64,000 nucleotides of DNA from a bacterium. Lineage in GTDB: Bacteria > Cyanobacteriota > Sericytochromatia > S15B-MN24 > UBA4093. Location: contig JAGIBK010000001.1 in the NCBI GenBank assembly GCA_017744355.1, positions 959,694 to 1,023,693 of the forward strand, read 5' to 3'. Positions 43,028 to 53,320 of this stretch are shown piece by piece. The translations under genes were made by a program, and so were the position numbers. The notes beneath the pieces are model-generated. The model was not told the origin of the DNA, did not search any database, and saw nothing but the letters and a program-made list of their open reading frames with translations. How positions within the stretch are numbered: the stretch's first letter is position 1; each line of letters opens with the position of its first letter.

Positions 43028-43796
43028 GAGCGCTGAACTCCTCGGTCGGGTGAGCAGGCGTCCACGCGAGGGTCTCGGCCAGGCTGACCACCTTGCCGAT
43101 CACGATGAGGGTAGGGGGCTTGAAGGCCTTGCGGGCGATCTCGGTCGCGAGGCCGGCCAGCGTCGTGATGGCCACCCGCTGGCGCGGGGTGGTGCCGTTC
43201 TCGATCAGACCGACGGGGGTATCGCGGTCCAGGCCGGCCGCGATGAGGCGATCGCTGATGACGTCGGCGTTCGCGGTGCCCATGTAGACCGCCAGGGTGG
43301 TGTTCGGATCCGCCAGGGACTCCCAGTCGAGCTCGAGTGGGACGCCTTCGCGGCAGTGACCGGTCACGAAGCGGACCCCGGTCGCGAGGCCCCGGTGAGT
43401 GAGAGGGATACCGGCGTAGGCGCTGCAGGCCGAGGCCGAGGTGATGCCCGGGACCACCTCGAACGGGATGCCGTGAGCAGCGAGCTCTTCGGCCTCCTCG
43501 CTGCCGCGCCCGAAGACGAAGGGGTCGCCCCCCTTGAGGCGGACCACGCGGCGGCCCGCCTTGGCGAGCTTGACCAGGCGCTCGTTGATCTGGTCCTGCG
43601 GCACAGAGTGGCGGCTCGCGGCCTTGCCTACGTAGACGCGCATGACCCCGGGCGGCAAGAGCGCGAGGACGGCCTCGCTGACCAGGCGATCGTAGATGAC
43701 CACGTCGGCCTCGCGCAGCAGGCGAAGGGCCTTGAGGGTCAAGAGCTCGGGATCCCCGGGCCCAGCCCCGACGAGATAGACGCATCCGGTGTTCAT
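43020..43796 (-). CDS. nirE: Uroporphyrinogen III methyltransferase (NirE/CobA type)
   Basis: 258 residues of the SUMT family: VYLVGAGPGDPELLTLKALR, DRLVSEAVL, RLKGGDPFVFGRGSEEAEEL, VPGITSASACSAYAGIPLTHRG and YMGTAN. It doubly methylates uroporphyrinogen III to precorrin-2 with S-adenosylmethionine, the entry to siroheme and heme d1. In Pseudomonas nirE sits near the end of the operon; here it follows nirS directly. CobA naming would be equally valid by sequence. Confidence 0.93.
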   Translation of the reverse strand: MNTGCVYLVGAGPGDPELLTLKALRLLREADVVIYDRLVSEAVLALLPPGVMRVYVGKAASRHSVPQDQINERLVKLAKAGRRVVRLKGGDPFVFGRGSEEAEELAAHGIPFEVVPGITSASACSAYAGIPLTHRGLATGVRFVTGHCREGVPLELDWESLADPNTTLAVYMGTANADVISDRLIAAGLDRDTPVGLIENGTTPRQRVAITTLAGLATEIARKAFKPPTLIVIGKVVSLAETLAWTPAHPTEEFSAHA

Positions 43797-43819
43797 GGTG
43801 TCCCCCTGAGGTGAAGGGT

Positions 43820-43843
43820 GGGGGCAGGGCGTGCCCTGCCCCC
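43820..43843 (-). terminator. Strong hairpin between nirS and nirE
   Basis: Perfect 10-bp stem GGGGGCAGGG / CCCTGCCCCC with loop CGTG in the 55-bp gap directly beyond the nirS stop. No T run follows, so rather than full termination it could protect the nirS message 3' end or attenuate the cofactor genes. Confidence 0.6.
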
Positions 43844-43851
43844 GGTGATGC

Positions 43852-46144
<2,293 letters not shown>

Positions 46145-46462
46145 AAGATGGTGCCTCCGTTGAGACTCCCGAAACGCGCGTGCTTCGGGCGTTTGCTGCG
46201 ACGCGATGCGCTCTCGGAGCAGGTCTGACGAAGGTTCGCTGATGTTGAAGGGCTTGCGAGGCTAACTTTCAGTCACATCGTCCTCAGTGCGCATCCGTAT
46301 TTTTCCGATCCACGTCAAAATTACGTAGTTCGCCCCGATAAGCAGCGGATTGCTCCGTAGTTTTTGCGGATAGGCTCGGCGAAGGAGGCGGTGCTAGGCT
46401 CGCCACTGCGCCCGACCTTTCGAGGACGGGTTCCCCCCCGCATCACGAAAGGAGAGTTCCGC
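46145..46462. other. Divergent promoter region of the nirS operon and a cytochrome c gene
   Basis: 318 bp without a gene. AT-rich patches lie near 46293-46330 and 46355-46372. CGTAGTT occurs at 46324-46330 and 46356-46362; the second copy is inside TCCG-N9-CGGA and abuts TAGGCT (46371), a candidate -10 for the cytochrome gene. A candidate nirS-operon -10 is TACGGAT (minus, 46299-46293). No TGAG-N4-CTCA palindrome is present. Confidence 0.5.
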
Positions 46463-46798
46463 ATGCGAAAGCACCTGCTCGCAGGCATCGCCGTGCTGTC
46501 GCTCGGCGTCGTGCTCGCCCCACCCGCCCTCGCCGATCCCGGCAAGGCACTCGGGGCCTGCGCCACCTGCCACGACATCAGCCCGGCCAAGAACAAGCTG
46601 GTCGGCCCCCCCCTCTTCGGCTCGTTCGGAGCCAAGCCCCTCGGCGACGGGATCGAAGTCGCCAAGTGGGATGAGGGCTCGCTGGACAAGTGGCTCACCA
46701 ATCCCGGCAAGATGAAGCCCGGTACGCTCATGTCGTACCAGGTCGGCAACCCCAAGAAGCGCCTCGAGATCATCAAGGCCCTCAAGGAGCTCAAGTAA
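46463..46798 (+). CDS. Small periplasmic cytochrome c, c551-like
   Basis: 111 residues: signal peptide (ends ALADP), CATCH near residue 30, and a Met-ligand loop MKPGTLMSYQVGN. Single-heme class I cytochrome, the size of cytochrome c551/NirM, divergent from the nirS operon. It is a likely electron donor to NirS, NirK or cNOR. AAAGGAGAG precedes the ATG at 46463. It has its own terminator. Confidence 0.85.
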   Translation: MRKHLLAGIAVLSLGVVLAPPALADPGKALGACATCHDISPAKNKLVGPPLFGSFGAKPLGDGIEVAKWDEGSLDKWLTNPGKMKPGTLMSYQVGNPKKRLEIIKALKELK

Positions 46799-46835
46799 GA
46801 CCATCGTTCGCTAAGGGCTTGCATACTTAGCCGAA

Positions 46836-46869
46836 ACGGGCGATCGCAATGCGATCGCCCGTCTTTTTT
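46836..46869 (+). terminator. Intrinsic terminator built from two GCGATCGC octamers
   Basis: Perfect 12-bp stem ACGGGCGATCGC / GCGATCGCCCGT with loop AAT, then C and six T. Each arm contains a HIP1-type octamer. Lies just before the norC operator. Confidence 0.93.
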
Positions 46870-46879
46870 CGGGGTTTCC

Positions 46880-46921
46880 TGAGCTGGCTCATATTCGAGC
46901 GATCCCCCAAGCCGCTAGACT
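46880..46921 (+). promoter_or_regulatory. norC promoter: TGAG-N4-CTCA operator plus -10
   Basis: Operator TGAG-CTGG-CTCA at 46880-46891, 24 bp, then TAGACT at 46916-46921. The start codon of norC is at 46966. Class II-like spacing. Confidence 0.75.
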
Positions 46922-46965
46922 GCGTCCGACTGTCACATCCTCCCTGCAATCAGGAGCGAGCACTT

Positions 46966-47673
46966 ATGTTAACCAAATCCCAGGCGCGAGCCTTTTTCGT
47001 GGGGGGAACCGCGCTGTTCTCCGCCATCTTCCTGGGACTGACCGTCGACACCCTGCGCCAGGTCCCCAAGCAGACCAACGAACACAAGATGACCGCCCAG
47101 GTCGTCCACGGCAAGGAAATCTGGGAGGCCAACAACTGCATGGGCTGCCACACCCTGTTCGGCGAGGGCGCCTACTACGCCCCCGAGCTGACCAAGGTCT
47201 ACGATCGCCGCGGCCCCGTCTGGATGAAGACCTTCCTCAAGGACCCCCAGGCCATGTATCCCGGCGAGCGCAAGATGGTGAACTACCACTTCACCGACAA
47301 GCAGATCGACGATCTGATCGCCTTCTTCCAGTGGGCGGGCGAGGTGGACCTCAACGGGTTCCCCAAGAAGCCCGACCTGGGGGCGCCGGCCCAGGCCCCC
47401 GCCCAGGCGGCAAGCACCGCCGCGAGCGACCATGCTGCCGCCGCGCAGCCCGCCTACTTCGCCTCGGTCTGCGCCGGCTGCCACACCGTCGCCGGCAAGG
47501 GCGGCAACGTGGGCCCCGCCCTCGACGGGGTGGGGACGCGCATGACGGCTGACGCCATCGACGCCTTCATCAAGGACCCCCAGAAGATCCGCCCCGGCAC
47601 CAAGATGCCCAACCTCGGCCTGGACGACACCACGCGCGGCGAGCTGGTCACGTACCTGTCCGGCTTGCGCTAG
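46966..47673 (+). CDS. norC: Nitric oxide reductase cytochrome c subunit NorC, diheme form
   Basis: 235 residues. N-terminal membrane anchor (about 9-27) and the NorC cytochrome domain: GKEIWEANNCMGCHTLFGEGAYYAPELTKVY, heme Cys58/Cys61/His62. After an Ala/Pro/Gln linker (about 137-160) comes a second cytochrome c domain with Cys169/Cys172/His173 (CAGCH) and Met in GTKMPNLG. Ordinary NorC has about 150 residues and one heme, so this is a fusion that may dispense with a soluble donor. CAGGAG precedes the ATG. First gene of norCBQD. Confidence 0.92.
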   Translation: MLTKSQARAFFVGGTALFSAIFLGLTVDTLRQVPKQTNEHKMTAQVVHGKEIWEANNCMGCHTLFGEGAYYAPELTKVYDRRGPVWMKTFLKDPQAMYPGERKMVNYHFTDKQIDDLIAFFQWAGEVDLNGFPKKPDLGAPAQAPAQAASTAASDHAAAAQPAYFASVCAGCHTVAGKGGNVGPALDGVGTRMTADAIDAFIKDPQKIRPGTKMPNLGLDDTTRGELVTYLSGLR

Positions 47674-47686
47674 GAGAATCACCGCC

Positions 47687-49060
47687 ATGAAACATCCATC
47701 CCAAAGGGTCGCCTACTGGTTCTTCCTGTCGGCCATCCTGCTGCTCTGCCTCCAGATCGTCTACGGCTTCATCATGGGCTTCGCCCACATGGGCTTCGAC
47801 GGCCTGCACGGCCTCATCCCCTTCAACACCGCCCGCGCGGTCCACACCAACCTGCTGGTGGTCTGGATGCTCCTCGGCTTCATGGGAGCCGCCTACTACA
47901 TCATCCCCGAAGAGGCCGACCGAGAGCTCTTCTCGGTCCCCATGGCCTACGTCCAGCTCGTCAGCTTCCTGGTGGTGGGGGTGATCGCGATCGCCGGCTA
48001 CCACGTCAACTGGTGGGAAGGCCGCAAGTTCCTCGAGATCCCGCGCCCGCTCGATTACCTGGTGGTCGTCAACGTCCTGATGTTCCTCGCCAACGTCGGC
48101 CTGACCATCTGGAAGGCCCCGCGCTTCAGCACCACCGGCGTCGTGCTCTACGGCGGCCTCTTCTCGGCGGCGCTCCTGTACCTGCCGGGCATGATCACCT
48201 TCGACAACCAGACGCTCGACTCCTACTTCCGCTGGTGGGTGGTCCACCTGTGGGTCGAGGGCGTCTGGGAGCTCATCATGGGCGGCATGCTCTCCTACCT
48301 CTTGATCCGGCTGACCGGAGTCGACCGCGAGGTCATCGAGAAGTGGCTGTTCGTCATCGTCGGCATCACCTTCCTCTCGGGTATCCTCGGCACCGGCCAC
48401 CACTACTTCTACATCGGCGCCCCCAAGTACTGGCTCGCCATCGGCGGTATCTTCAGCGCCCTTGAGCCCCTGGCCTTCCTCGGTATGGCCATCTACGCGA
48501 TCGCCATGGCCCGCCGCGGCGGCGCCAACCACCCGAACAAGGTCGCCCTGACCTGGACCATCGGCTGCTCGGTGATGTCCTTCGTGGGTGCTGGCTTCCT
48601 CGGCTTCGCCCACACCCTGCCCGCGGTCAACATGTACACCCACGGCACCCTGGTCACGGCGATGCACGGGCACCTGGCCTTCTGGGGCGCCTACGGCATG
48701 ATCATCTTCGCCCTGATCCTCTACGCCATGCCGCAGCTGACCGGCCGCAAGCTCTACGACACCGCCCTCGACCACTGGGGCTTCTGGTGCGCCAACATCG
48801 GGATGGTCGCCATGACCCTCGCGTTCGCGGTGGCCGGCGTGACCCAGGTCTACCTGGAGCGCAAGGTCGGCCTCGACTTCCTCTTGGTCCAAAAGGAAAT
48901 CCAGCCCCACTTCCTGGGCCTGATCCTCGCGGCCAGCCTCTTCTCCCTCGGTATCATCTCCTTCGTCGTCAAGTTCTTCCGCTACGGCAAACCGGTCGCC
49001 GAAGCGGGTCCCCGGCGCGTCCCCGAGTCCTCTTCTCCTCGGGGGGCCGTGGGCCTGTAA
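47687..49060 (+). CDS. norB: Nitric oxide reductase large subunit NorB (cNOR)
   Basis: 457 residues with about 12 transmembrane helices. Ligand and proton-site motifs: HTNLLVVWMLLGFMGAAYY (low-spin heme His), HLWVEGVWELIMGG (non-heme-iron His and conserved glutamates), GTGHHYFYIG (two non-heme-iron His) and MHGHLAFWGAYG (heme b and b3 His). It reduces two NO to N2O with electrons from NorC. Length and order are standard. GAGAA lies upstream, 13 bp after norC. Confidence 0.96.
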   Translation: MKHPSQRVAYWFFLSAILLLCLQIVYGFIMGFAHMGFDGLHGLIPFNTARAVHTNLLVVWMLLGFMGAAYYIIPEEADRELFSVPMAYVQLVSFLVVGVIAIAGYHVNWWEGRKFLEIPRPLDYLVVVNVLMFLANVGLTIWKAPRFSTTGVVLYGGLFSAALLYLPGMITFDNQTLDSYFRWWVVHLWVEGVWELIMGGMLSYLLIRLTGVDREVIEKWLFVIVGITFLSGILGTGHHYFYIGAPKYWLAIGGIFSALEPLAFLGMAIYAIAMARRGGANHPNKVALTWTIGCSVMSFVGAGFLGFAHTLPAVNMYTHGTLVTAMHGHLAFWGAYGMIIFALILYAMPQLTGRKLYDTALDHWGFWCANIGMVAMTLAFAVAGVTQVYLERKVGLDFLLVQKEIQPHFLGLILAASLFSLGIISFVVKFFRYGKPVAEAGPRRVPESSSPRGAVGL

Positions 49061-49068
49061 GACCGGAA

Positions 49069-49108
49069 GGGCCGGCCCTCAGGCAGGGGGGCCGGCCCGC
49101 TTTCTTTT
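49069..49108 (+). terminator. Attenuator-like terminator between norB and norQ
   Basis: 10-bp stem made of two GGGCCGGCCC palindromes (49069-49078 and 49089-49098), followed by GCTTTCTTTT. It may lower expression of norQD relative to norCB. Confidence 0.75.
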
Positions 49109-49122
49109 GATCGGAGGCCATC

Positions 49123-49902
49123 GTGCTGACGCAACGCACCTACTACCACGAAGTCGGCCAGGAGACCGAGGTCTTCGAGCTGGCATGGCGGCAGCGCCTG
49201 CCCCTTCTGCTGAAGGGGCCCACGGGCTGCGGCAAGTCCCGCTTCGTCGAGGCCATGGCCGAGCGACTCGGACGCCCCCTGGTCACCGTGGCCTGCAACG
49301 AGGACACCACCGCTTCGGACCTGCTCGGCCGGCACCTCATCCTGGGCGGCGACACCGTCTGGGTGGACGGCCCGCTGACCCGCGGGGTCCGCGAGGGAGC
49401 GATCGTCTACCTGGACGAGTTCGTGGAGGCCCGCGCCGACACCCTGGTGGTCATCCACGCCTTGACCGACCACCGGCGCTGCCTCTACCTGGACCGCCTG
49501 GACCAGACCGTGATGGCCCCCGACTCCTTCATGCTGGTGGTCTCGTACAACCCCGGCTACCAGCACGGGCTCAAGGAGCTGAAGCCCTCCACCCGCCAGC
49601 GCTTCCTCGCCCACTCCTTCGACTACCCGGGCGCCGACGACGAGGCCGAAATCGTCTCGGCCGAGGCGGGGGTCAGACCCGACGTGGCGCGCCGGCTGGT
49701 CAAGCTCGCGCACAAGATCCGCAACCTTCACCACCTGGGCCTGAGCGAAGCCCCCTCGACCCGGCTCTTGGTCTCAGCGGCCAAGCTCATCGCCGCGGGC
49801 CTCGCCCCGCGGCAGGCGTGCCGCACCGCCGTCGTCGAGGCGCTGAGCGACGATCCGGAAATCATCTCCACCCTCCAGGACCTCGCGGACCTGCTCTTCT
49901 GA
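49123..49902 (+). CDS. norQ: NorQ, MoxR-type AAA+ ATPase for NOR assembly
   Basis: 259 residues, starting at GTG 49123 behind GGAGG. Walker A KGPTGCGKSRF, Walker B IVYLDEF, sensor 1 VVSYNPGYQ and the arginine-finger region. NorQ with NorD inserts the non-heme iron into cNOR. LKELKPSTRQRFLAHSFDYP is typical of NorQ/CbbQ. It follows norB and precedes norD by 7 bp. Confidence 0.95.
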   Translation: MLTQRTYYHEVGQETEVFELAWRQRLPLLLKGPTGCGKSRFVEAMAERLGRPLVTVACNEDTTASDLLGRHLILGGDTVWVDGPLTRGVREGAIVYLDEFVEARADTLVVIHALTDHRRCLYLDRLDQTVMAPDSFMLVVSYNPGYQHGLKELKPSTRQRFLAHSFDYPGADDEAEIVSAEAGVRPDVARRLVKLAHKIRNLHHLGLSEAPSTRLLVSAAKLIAAGLAPRQACRTAVVEALSDDPEIISTLQDLADLLF

Positions 49903-49909
49903 GGCGGCC

Positions 49910-51691
49910 ATGGCCAAGAAAGCCACGCTTCCATCCTTCGACTTCGACCTCCAGCTCATGATCTGGCAGGGCGTCGCCCGCACCTGGGGATGGCTGCGGC
50001 GCGACCCCGGCGAGCGGCGGCGAACGGCCGCCGGCGTGCCGCTCTCCGAAGAGCGCGCGCGCCTCCAAAGCCTGGCCCGCGCGATCTCGGGCCTGCCCCT
50101 CCTGGTGCGCGCGACCCACGAGCTGCCGGGGTGCGACGGCCGTCACCTGCTGTTGCCCGAGCGTGTGGCATGGTTCGAGGAACCAGACCTCAATCGCCTG
50201 ACACTCAGGCTCCTTGCGATCGCCCTGGCCGAGGTCGCGGCCGCCGGGCGGATCCTCGACCCAGGCGACGCCCCCCGGCTCGATCCGCTCGAACTCGGGC
50301 GGGCCCGCGCCGCCTTCAGCGACTACCCGGGCCTGCGCGAGGCTCTCGAAGTATACGAGCGCGCCGAGGAAGCACGCCTCGGGCGCTCTGCCTGGGCGCC
50401 CGTCCCCGAAGGGGGCGAGTTGCCCGCCCTCTGCTACCGCCTCCTGCCCAGAGCCCGGGGCCTGGCCACGGACCTTTCGGCACCCGGCCAAGAGGCCGAG
50501 GCCAGCGGCGAGCTGAGCGAAGCCGAGGCGACGGTCCAGGAAGGGGTGGAGCGCGTCGAACTGAGCAAGGAAGAGCGCGAGCAACCGCCCCCCCACCACA
50601 ACTTTGAGAAGGTCGAGACCCTGGACGAGTTTCGCGGGATCGTCCGGGACCTCGATGGCTCGGACGAACTGGAGGCCGAGCTCGACGCCATGCGCGAGCT
50701 GAAGATGGGCCACGTGATCCGGGTCGACGACCCCGCCCACGCGATCTACCGAGCCGAACTCCTGATGGACGATCAGACAGGCGAAGTAGCCTCGGCCCAA
50801 GGCGAGGGCATCCCCTACGACGAGTGGGATGCCAAGAAGAAAGCCTACCGCAAGGCCTGGTGCCGGATCCGCGTCTCGCGGTGCGACGCGCGAGAGCCCG
50901 AGTGGTACGCCGAGCAACGCCCCAAGCACGCCGACGCCATTCGCCGGCTCAAGCGGGCCATGGAGCGTGCCGTCGCCGCGCGCGATCGCCGCTGGCGCCA
51001 GCCTGAGGGCCCGGAGCTCGATCTCGGGGCCGTGATCGAGCAGCGCGTCCGCCTCTTGAGTGGCCAGGCCCCCAACGAGGAGATCTACCTGGACGCGCGG
51101 CGGCCCAGGCGGGAGCTCGCGGTACTCGTCCTCTTGGACCTCAGCCTCTCCACCGACGCGTACGTGGACGGACGCCGCGTGCTCGACGTCTGCAAGGAGT
51201 CCCTCTTGGTCCTCGCGGAGGTCTGCAACGGCTTCGGCGACGCGTTCGAGATCGCAGGCTTCTCGAGCAACACCCGCAACCAGGTCGACTACCGCGTGAT
51301 CAAGGCCTTCTCGGACGCGTGGAGCGCAGCCGCTCCCCTGATAGGCCCCCTTGAGCCCCGGGGCTACACGCGCATCGGGCCGGCCCTGCGACATGCGACG
51401 CGCCGCCTCGCGAAGCAAGCGGCCAAGCACCGGGTGATCCTGCTACTGAGCGACGGCAAGCCCAACGACTTCGACCGCTACGAGGGTCGCTACGGCATCG
51501 GGGACATTCGCCAGGCCGTCCGTGAGGCCGAGCGTGAGGGGGTCCGGGTGCATGCGCTCGCGGTCGACAAGCAAGCCAGCGACTACTTGCCCCACATGCT
51601 CGGGGGCCAGCGCTTCTCCGTCCTGCGACACCCCGATGAGCTGGCCGGAGCGATGAGTCAACTCATCGCTCGCCTCGCCAGCCGGGGGTAA
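49910..51691 (+). CDS. norD: NorD, VWA-domain protein for NOR activation
   Basis: 593 residues. The C-terminal third is a von Willebrand A domain with MIDAS motif DLSLS (about residue 409) plus RGYTRIGPALRHA and LLLSDGKPND. The N-terminal and middle parts are charged and helical. NorD forms the adaptor of the NorQ chaperone ATPase and works on NorB from the cytoplasm. Length is usual for NorD. Ends 6 bp before the convergent DUF59 gene, with no terminator between. Confidence 0.93.
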   Translation: MAKKATLPSFDFDLQLMIWQGVARTWGWLRRDPGERRRTAAGVPLSEERARLQSLARAISGLPLLVRATHELPGCDGRHLLLPERVAWFEEPDLNRLTLRLLAIALAEVAAAGRILDPGDAPRLDPLELGRARAAFSDYPGLREALEVYERAEEARLGRSAWAPVPEGGELPALCYRLLPRARGLATDLSAPGQEAEASGELSEAEATVQEGVERVELSKEEREQPPPHHNFEKVETLDEFRGIVRDLDGSDELEAELDAMRELKMGHVIRVDDPAHAIYRAELLMDDQTGEVASAQGEGIPYDEWDAKKKAYRKAWCRIRVSRCDAREPEWYAEQRPKHADAIRRLKRAMERAVAARDRRWRQPEGPELDLGAVIEQRVRLLSGQAPNEEIYLDARRPRRELAVLVLLDLSLSTDAYVDGRRVLDVCKESLLVLAEVCNGFGDAFEIAGFSSNTRNQVDYRVIKAFSDAWSAAAPLIGPLEPRGYTRIGPALRHATRRLAKQAAKHRVILLLSDGKPNDFDRYEGRYGIGDIRQAVREAEREGVRVHALAVDKQASDYLPHMLGGQRFSVLRHPDELAGAMSQLIARLASRG

Positions 51692-51697
51692 GGCGAG

Positions 51698-52003
51698 TCA
51701 GCCGGCCAAGCCCAGGAGCTTGCGGCCGGCTGCCTCGATCCGCTCGGGACCCCAGCGAGGCTCCCAGACGAGGGCCACGTCGAGCCGACCGAGACCTTCG
51801 AGCCGCCTCAGCACCTGGTAGATGCCGCTCAGGATCACCGCCTCCATGGGGCAGCCCGGGGTGGTGAGGGTCAGACGGATCGACACGTCGCCGAAGCCGC
51901 TCACCTTGAGCTCGTACACCAGGCCCAGGGTAACGATGTCGAGCCCGAGCTCCGGGTCGACGACCTCGCGCAGCGCCTCGCGCACCTGCTCTTCATGGAT
52001 CAT
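51698..52003 (-). CDS. DUF59/MIP18-family iron-sulfur assembly protein
   Basis: 101 residues: ALREVVDPELGLDIVTLGLVYELKV, LTLTTPGCPMEAVI with the family Cys and VWEPRWGPERI. This is the SufT/PaaD-like family, implicated in iron-sulfur or metal-centre maturation. It lies between the nor cluster and an uncharacterised membrane protein, so it may help mature a denitrification metalloprotein. An AT-rich TATATAAGGAAGGAG segment lies upstream of the start. Confidence 0.88.
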   Translation of the reverse strand: MIHEEQVREALREVVDPELGLDIVTLGLVYELKVSGFGDVSIRLTLTTPGCPMEAVILSGIYQVLRRLEGLGRLDVALVWEPRWGPERIEAAGRKLLGLAG

Positions 52004-52057
52004 GGCCCTTTGCTCCTTCCTTATATATGGAATAGCGAACCAGCCTTTACGCGCGCC

Positions 52058-53320
52058 TCAGCGCCTCAGGGTCTGGTACGTCATCGTCAGCACGGCGATC
52101 GCCCCCAGCAAGAGCAGCCCCCCGGCCACCCTCACGCCGGGCCCCAGCCCTGCCAGCACGCAGACAACCCCGAGCGCAAGCCCGGCCTGAGAGGCCCAGA
52201 AGCCGCCCCAGCCCAGGTGCGGATCGTAGAGGTCGCGGATCAGGGGAACCTGCACCTTGCCGACCTTCGACGAATAGCGGTGATACCAGGCGAGAAATGG
52301 CATGATCTTGTAGAACTGGCCAACGACACTAAAGCCCACGAAGCCGATCATGCCGCAGAGCGCGTAGGCGATAGCGAGCCTCTCTCTCGGCGCGGCCCCC
52401 CAGGCGAGCGCGAGCCCCAGGACCACCGCGAGCCCCAGCCAGCCGACGGCGGCCGCCACGTAGGCGAGCCCGACGTCCAAGCGCTTGCGGGTGCGCGCGG
52501 CGAACATCCTTCGCGCATCCAGGATCCAGAGGGCGCAGGTCCCCGCCAGGGCGATCGCGCCCACCTGCACCGCCGGTGGATCGCCGATCGCAAGCCCGGC
52601 GACCAGAACGAGCAGGCCACAGGCAGCGAACCCAAGAACCCAGGCACCTCGCCGGTCGCCCTCGGGCGAGACCGCGAACATGGGGATGAGGCGGTAAGAA
52701 ACTCCGAAGACGAGCAGGCTCGCGCCGCCGAACGCGGCCAGGTGAGCGTGGATCGCCACCGGGTCGCGGACCGAGACGGCCAGGGCGGGGTGGGCGTAGG
52801 CGAGCGCCCGGCTCATCCCGAGCGCGACCGCCCCGCCCAGGAAGGTCAAGGACGCGACCACGAAAGCGCCGACCAGACTCCACTGGGTGCCGCGCGCGAT
52901 CGAACGCGCGACGTTCAGCAGGAACGACGCGATGGAAAGCCCGGCAAGCGCTGCCCCGCAGCCGAGCCAGGCCGGATTCATGAGCCAGAAGCCGCCGACC
53001 ATGCCGAGCACCCCCGCCAAGAAGACCCAGAACGTCGCCTTGGCGAGGCGCTGGCTCCAGAGGGGGACCAAGAGCACCACGGGCACGAGCTGGTAGCTCG
53101 CCCCCATGATCATGGCCACGAGGGTCCCGAGGGTGAAGAGGTGGGTCAGGGCGAGGAGGCGAGGATGCCAGGGGGTGCCCGTGAGGAGGTCTCCGAAGGC
53201 GAGTATTCCGGCGGTGGCGAAAACGTAGGCCCCGAGGCCCACGAGAAAGTAGCGCAGCGGCACGGAAAATTCAGGCGATCGGTCGGTGGCCACTCCCTCC
53301 GAGCGCGTAGTGGTCGCCAT
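52058..53320 (-). CDS. Heme-copper-oxidase/NnrS-like polytopic membrane protein
   Basis: 420 residues with about 12 hydrophobic helices. Recurrent His-containing helices (LALTHLFTLGTLVAMIMGASYQLVPV; IHAHLAAFGGASLLVFGVSYRLIPMF; FKIMPFLAWYHRYSS-like end) resemble subunit I of heme-copper oxidases or NnrS. It lacks the paired HH and NOR glutamate motifs, so it is not a NO reductase. It overlaps the DUF1858/DUF2249 gene by one base and is driven by the TGAG-N4-CTCA promoter at 53888. Probably heme-binding and linked to NO or nitrite handling. A relative lies at 62406. Confidence 0.7.
   Translation of the reverse strand: MATTTRSEGVATDRSPEFSVPLRYFLVGLGAYVFATAGILAFGDLLTGTPWHPRLLALTHLFTLGTLVAMIMGASYQLVPVVLLVPLWSQRLAKATFWVFLAGVLGMVGGFWLMNPAWLGCGAALAGLSIASFLLNVARSIARGTQWSLVGAFVVASLTFLGGAVALGMSRALAYAHPALAVSVRDPVAIHAHLAAFGGASLLVFGVSYRLIPMFAVSPEGDRRGAWVLGFAACGLLVLVAGLAIGDPPAVQVGAIALAGTCALWILDARRMFAARTRKRLDVGLAYVAAAVGWLGLAVVLGLALAWGAAPRERLAIAYALCGMIGFVGFSVVGQFYKIMPFLAWYHRYSSKVGKVQVPLIRDLYDPHLGWGGFWASQAGLALGVVCVLAGLGPGVRVAGGLLLLGAIAVLTMTYQTLRR

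Noticed and set aside
46273..46284. TGAG-GACG-ATGT on the minus strand as a nirS operator.
   Set aside because: Only one half-site matches and no -10 hexamer lies at the class II distance used by the other seven sites.
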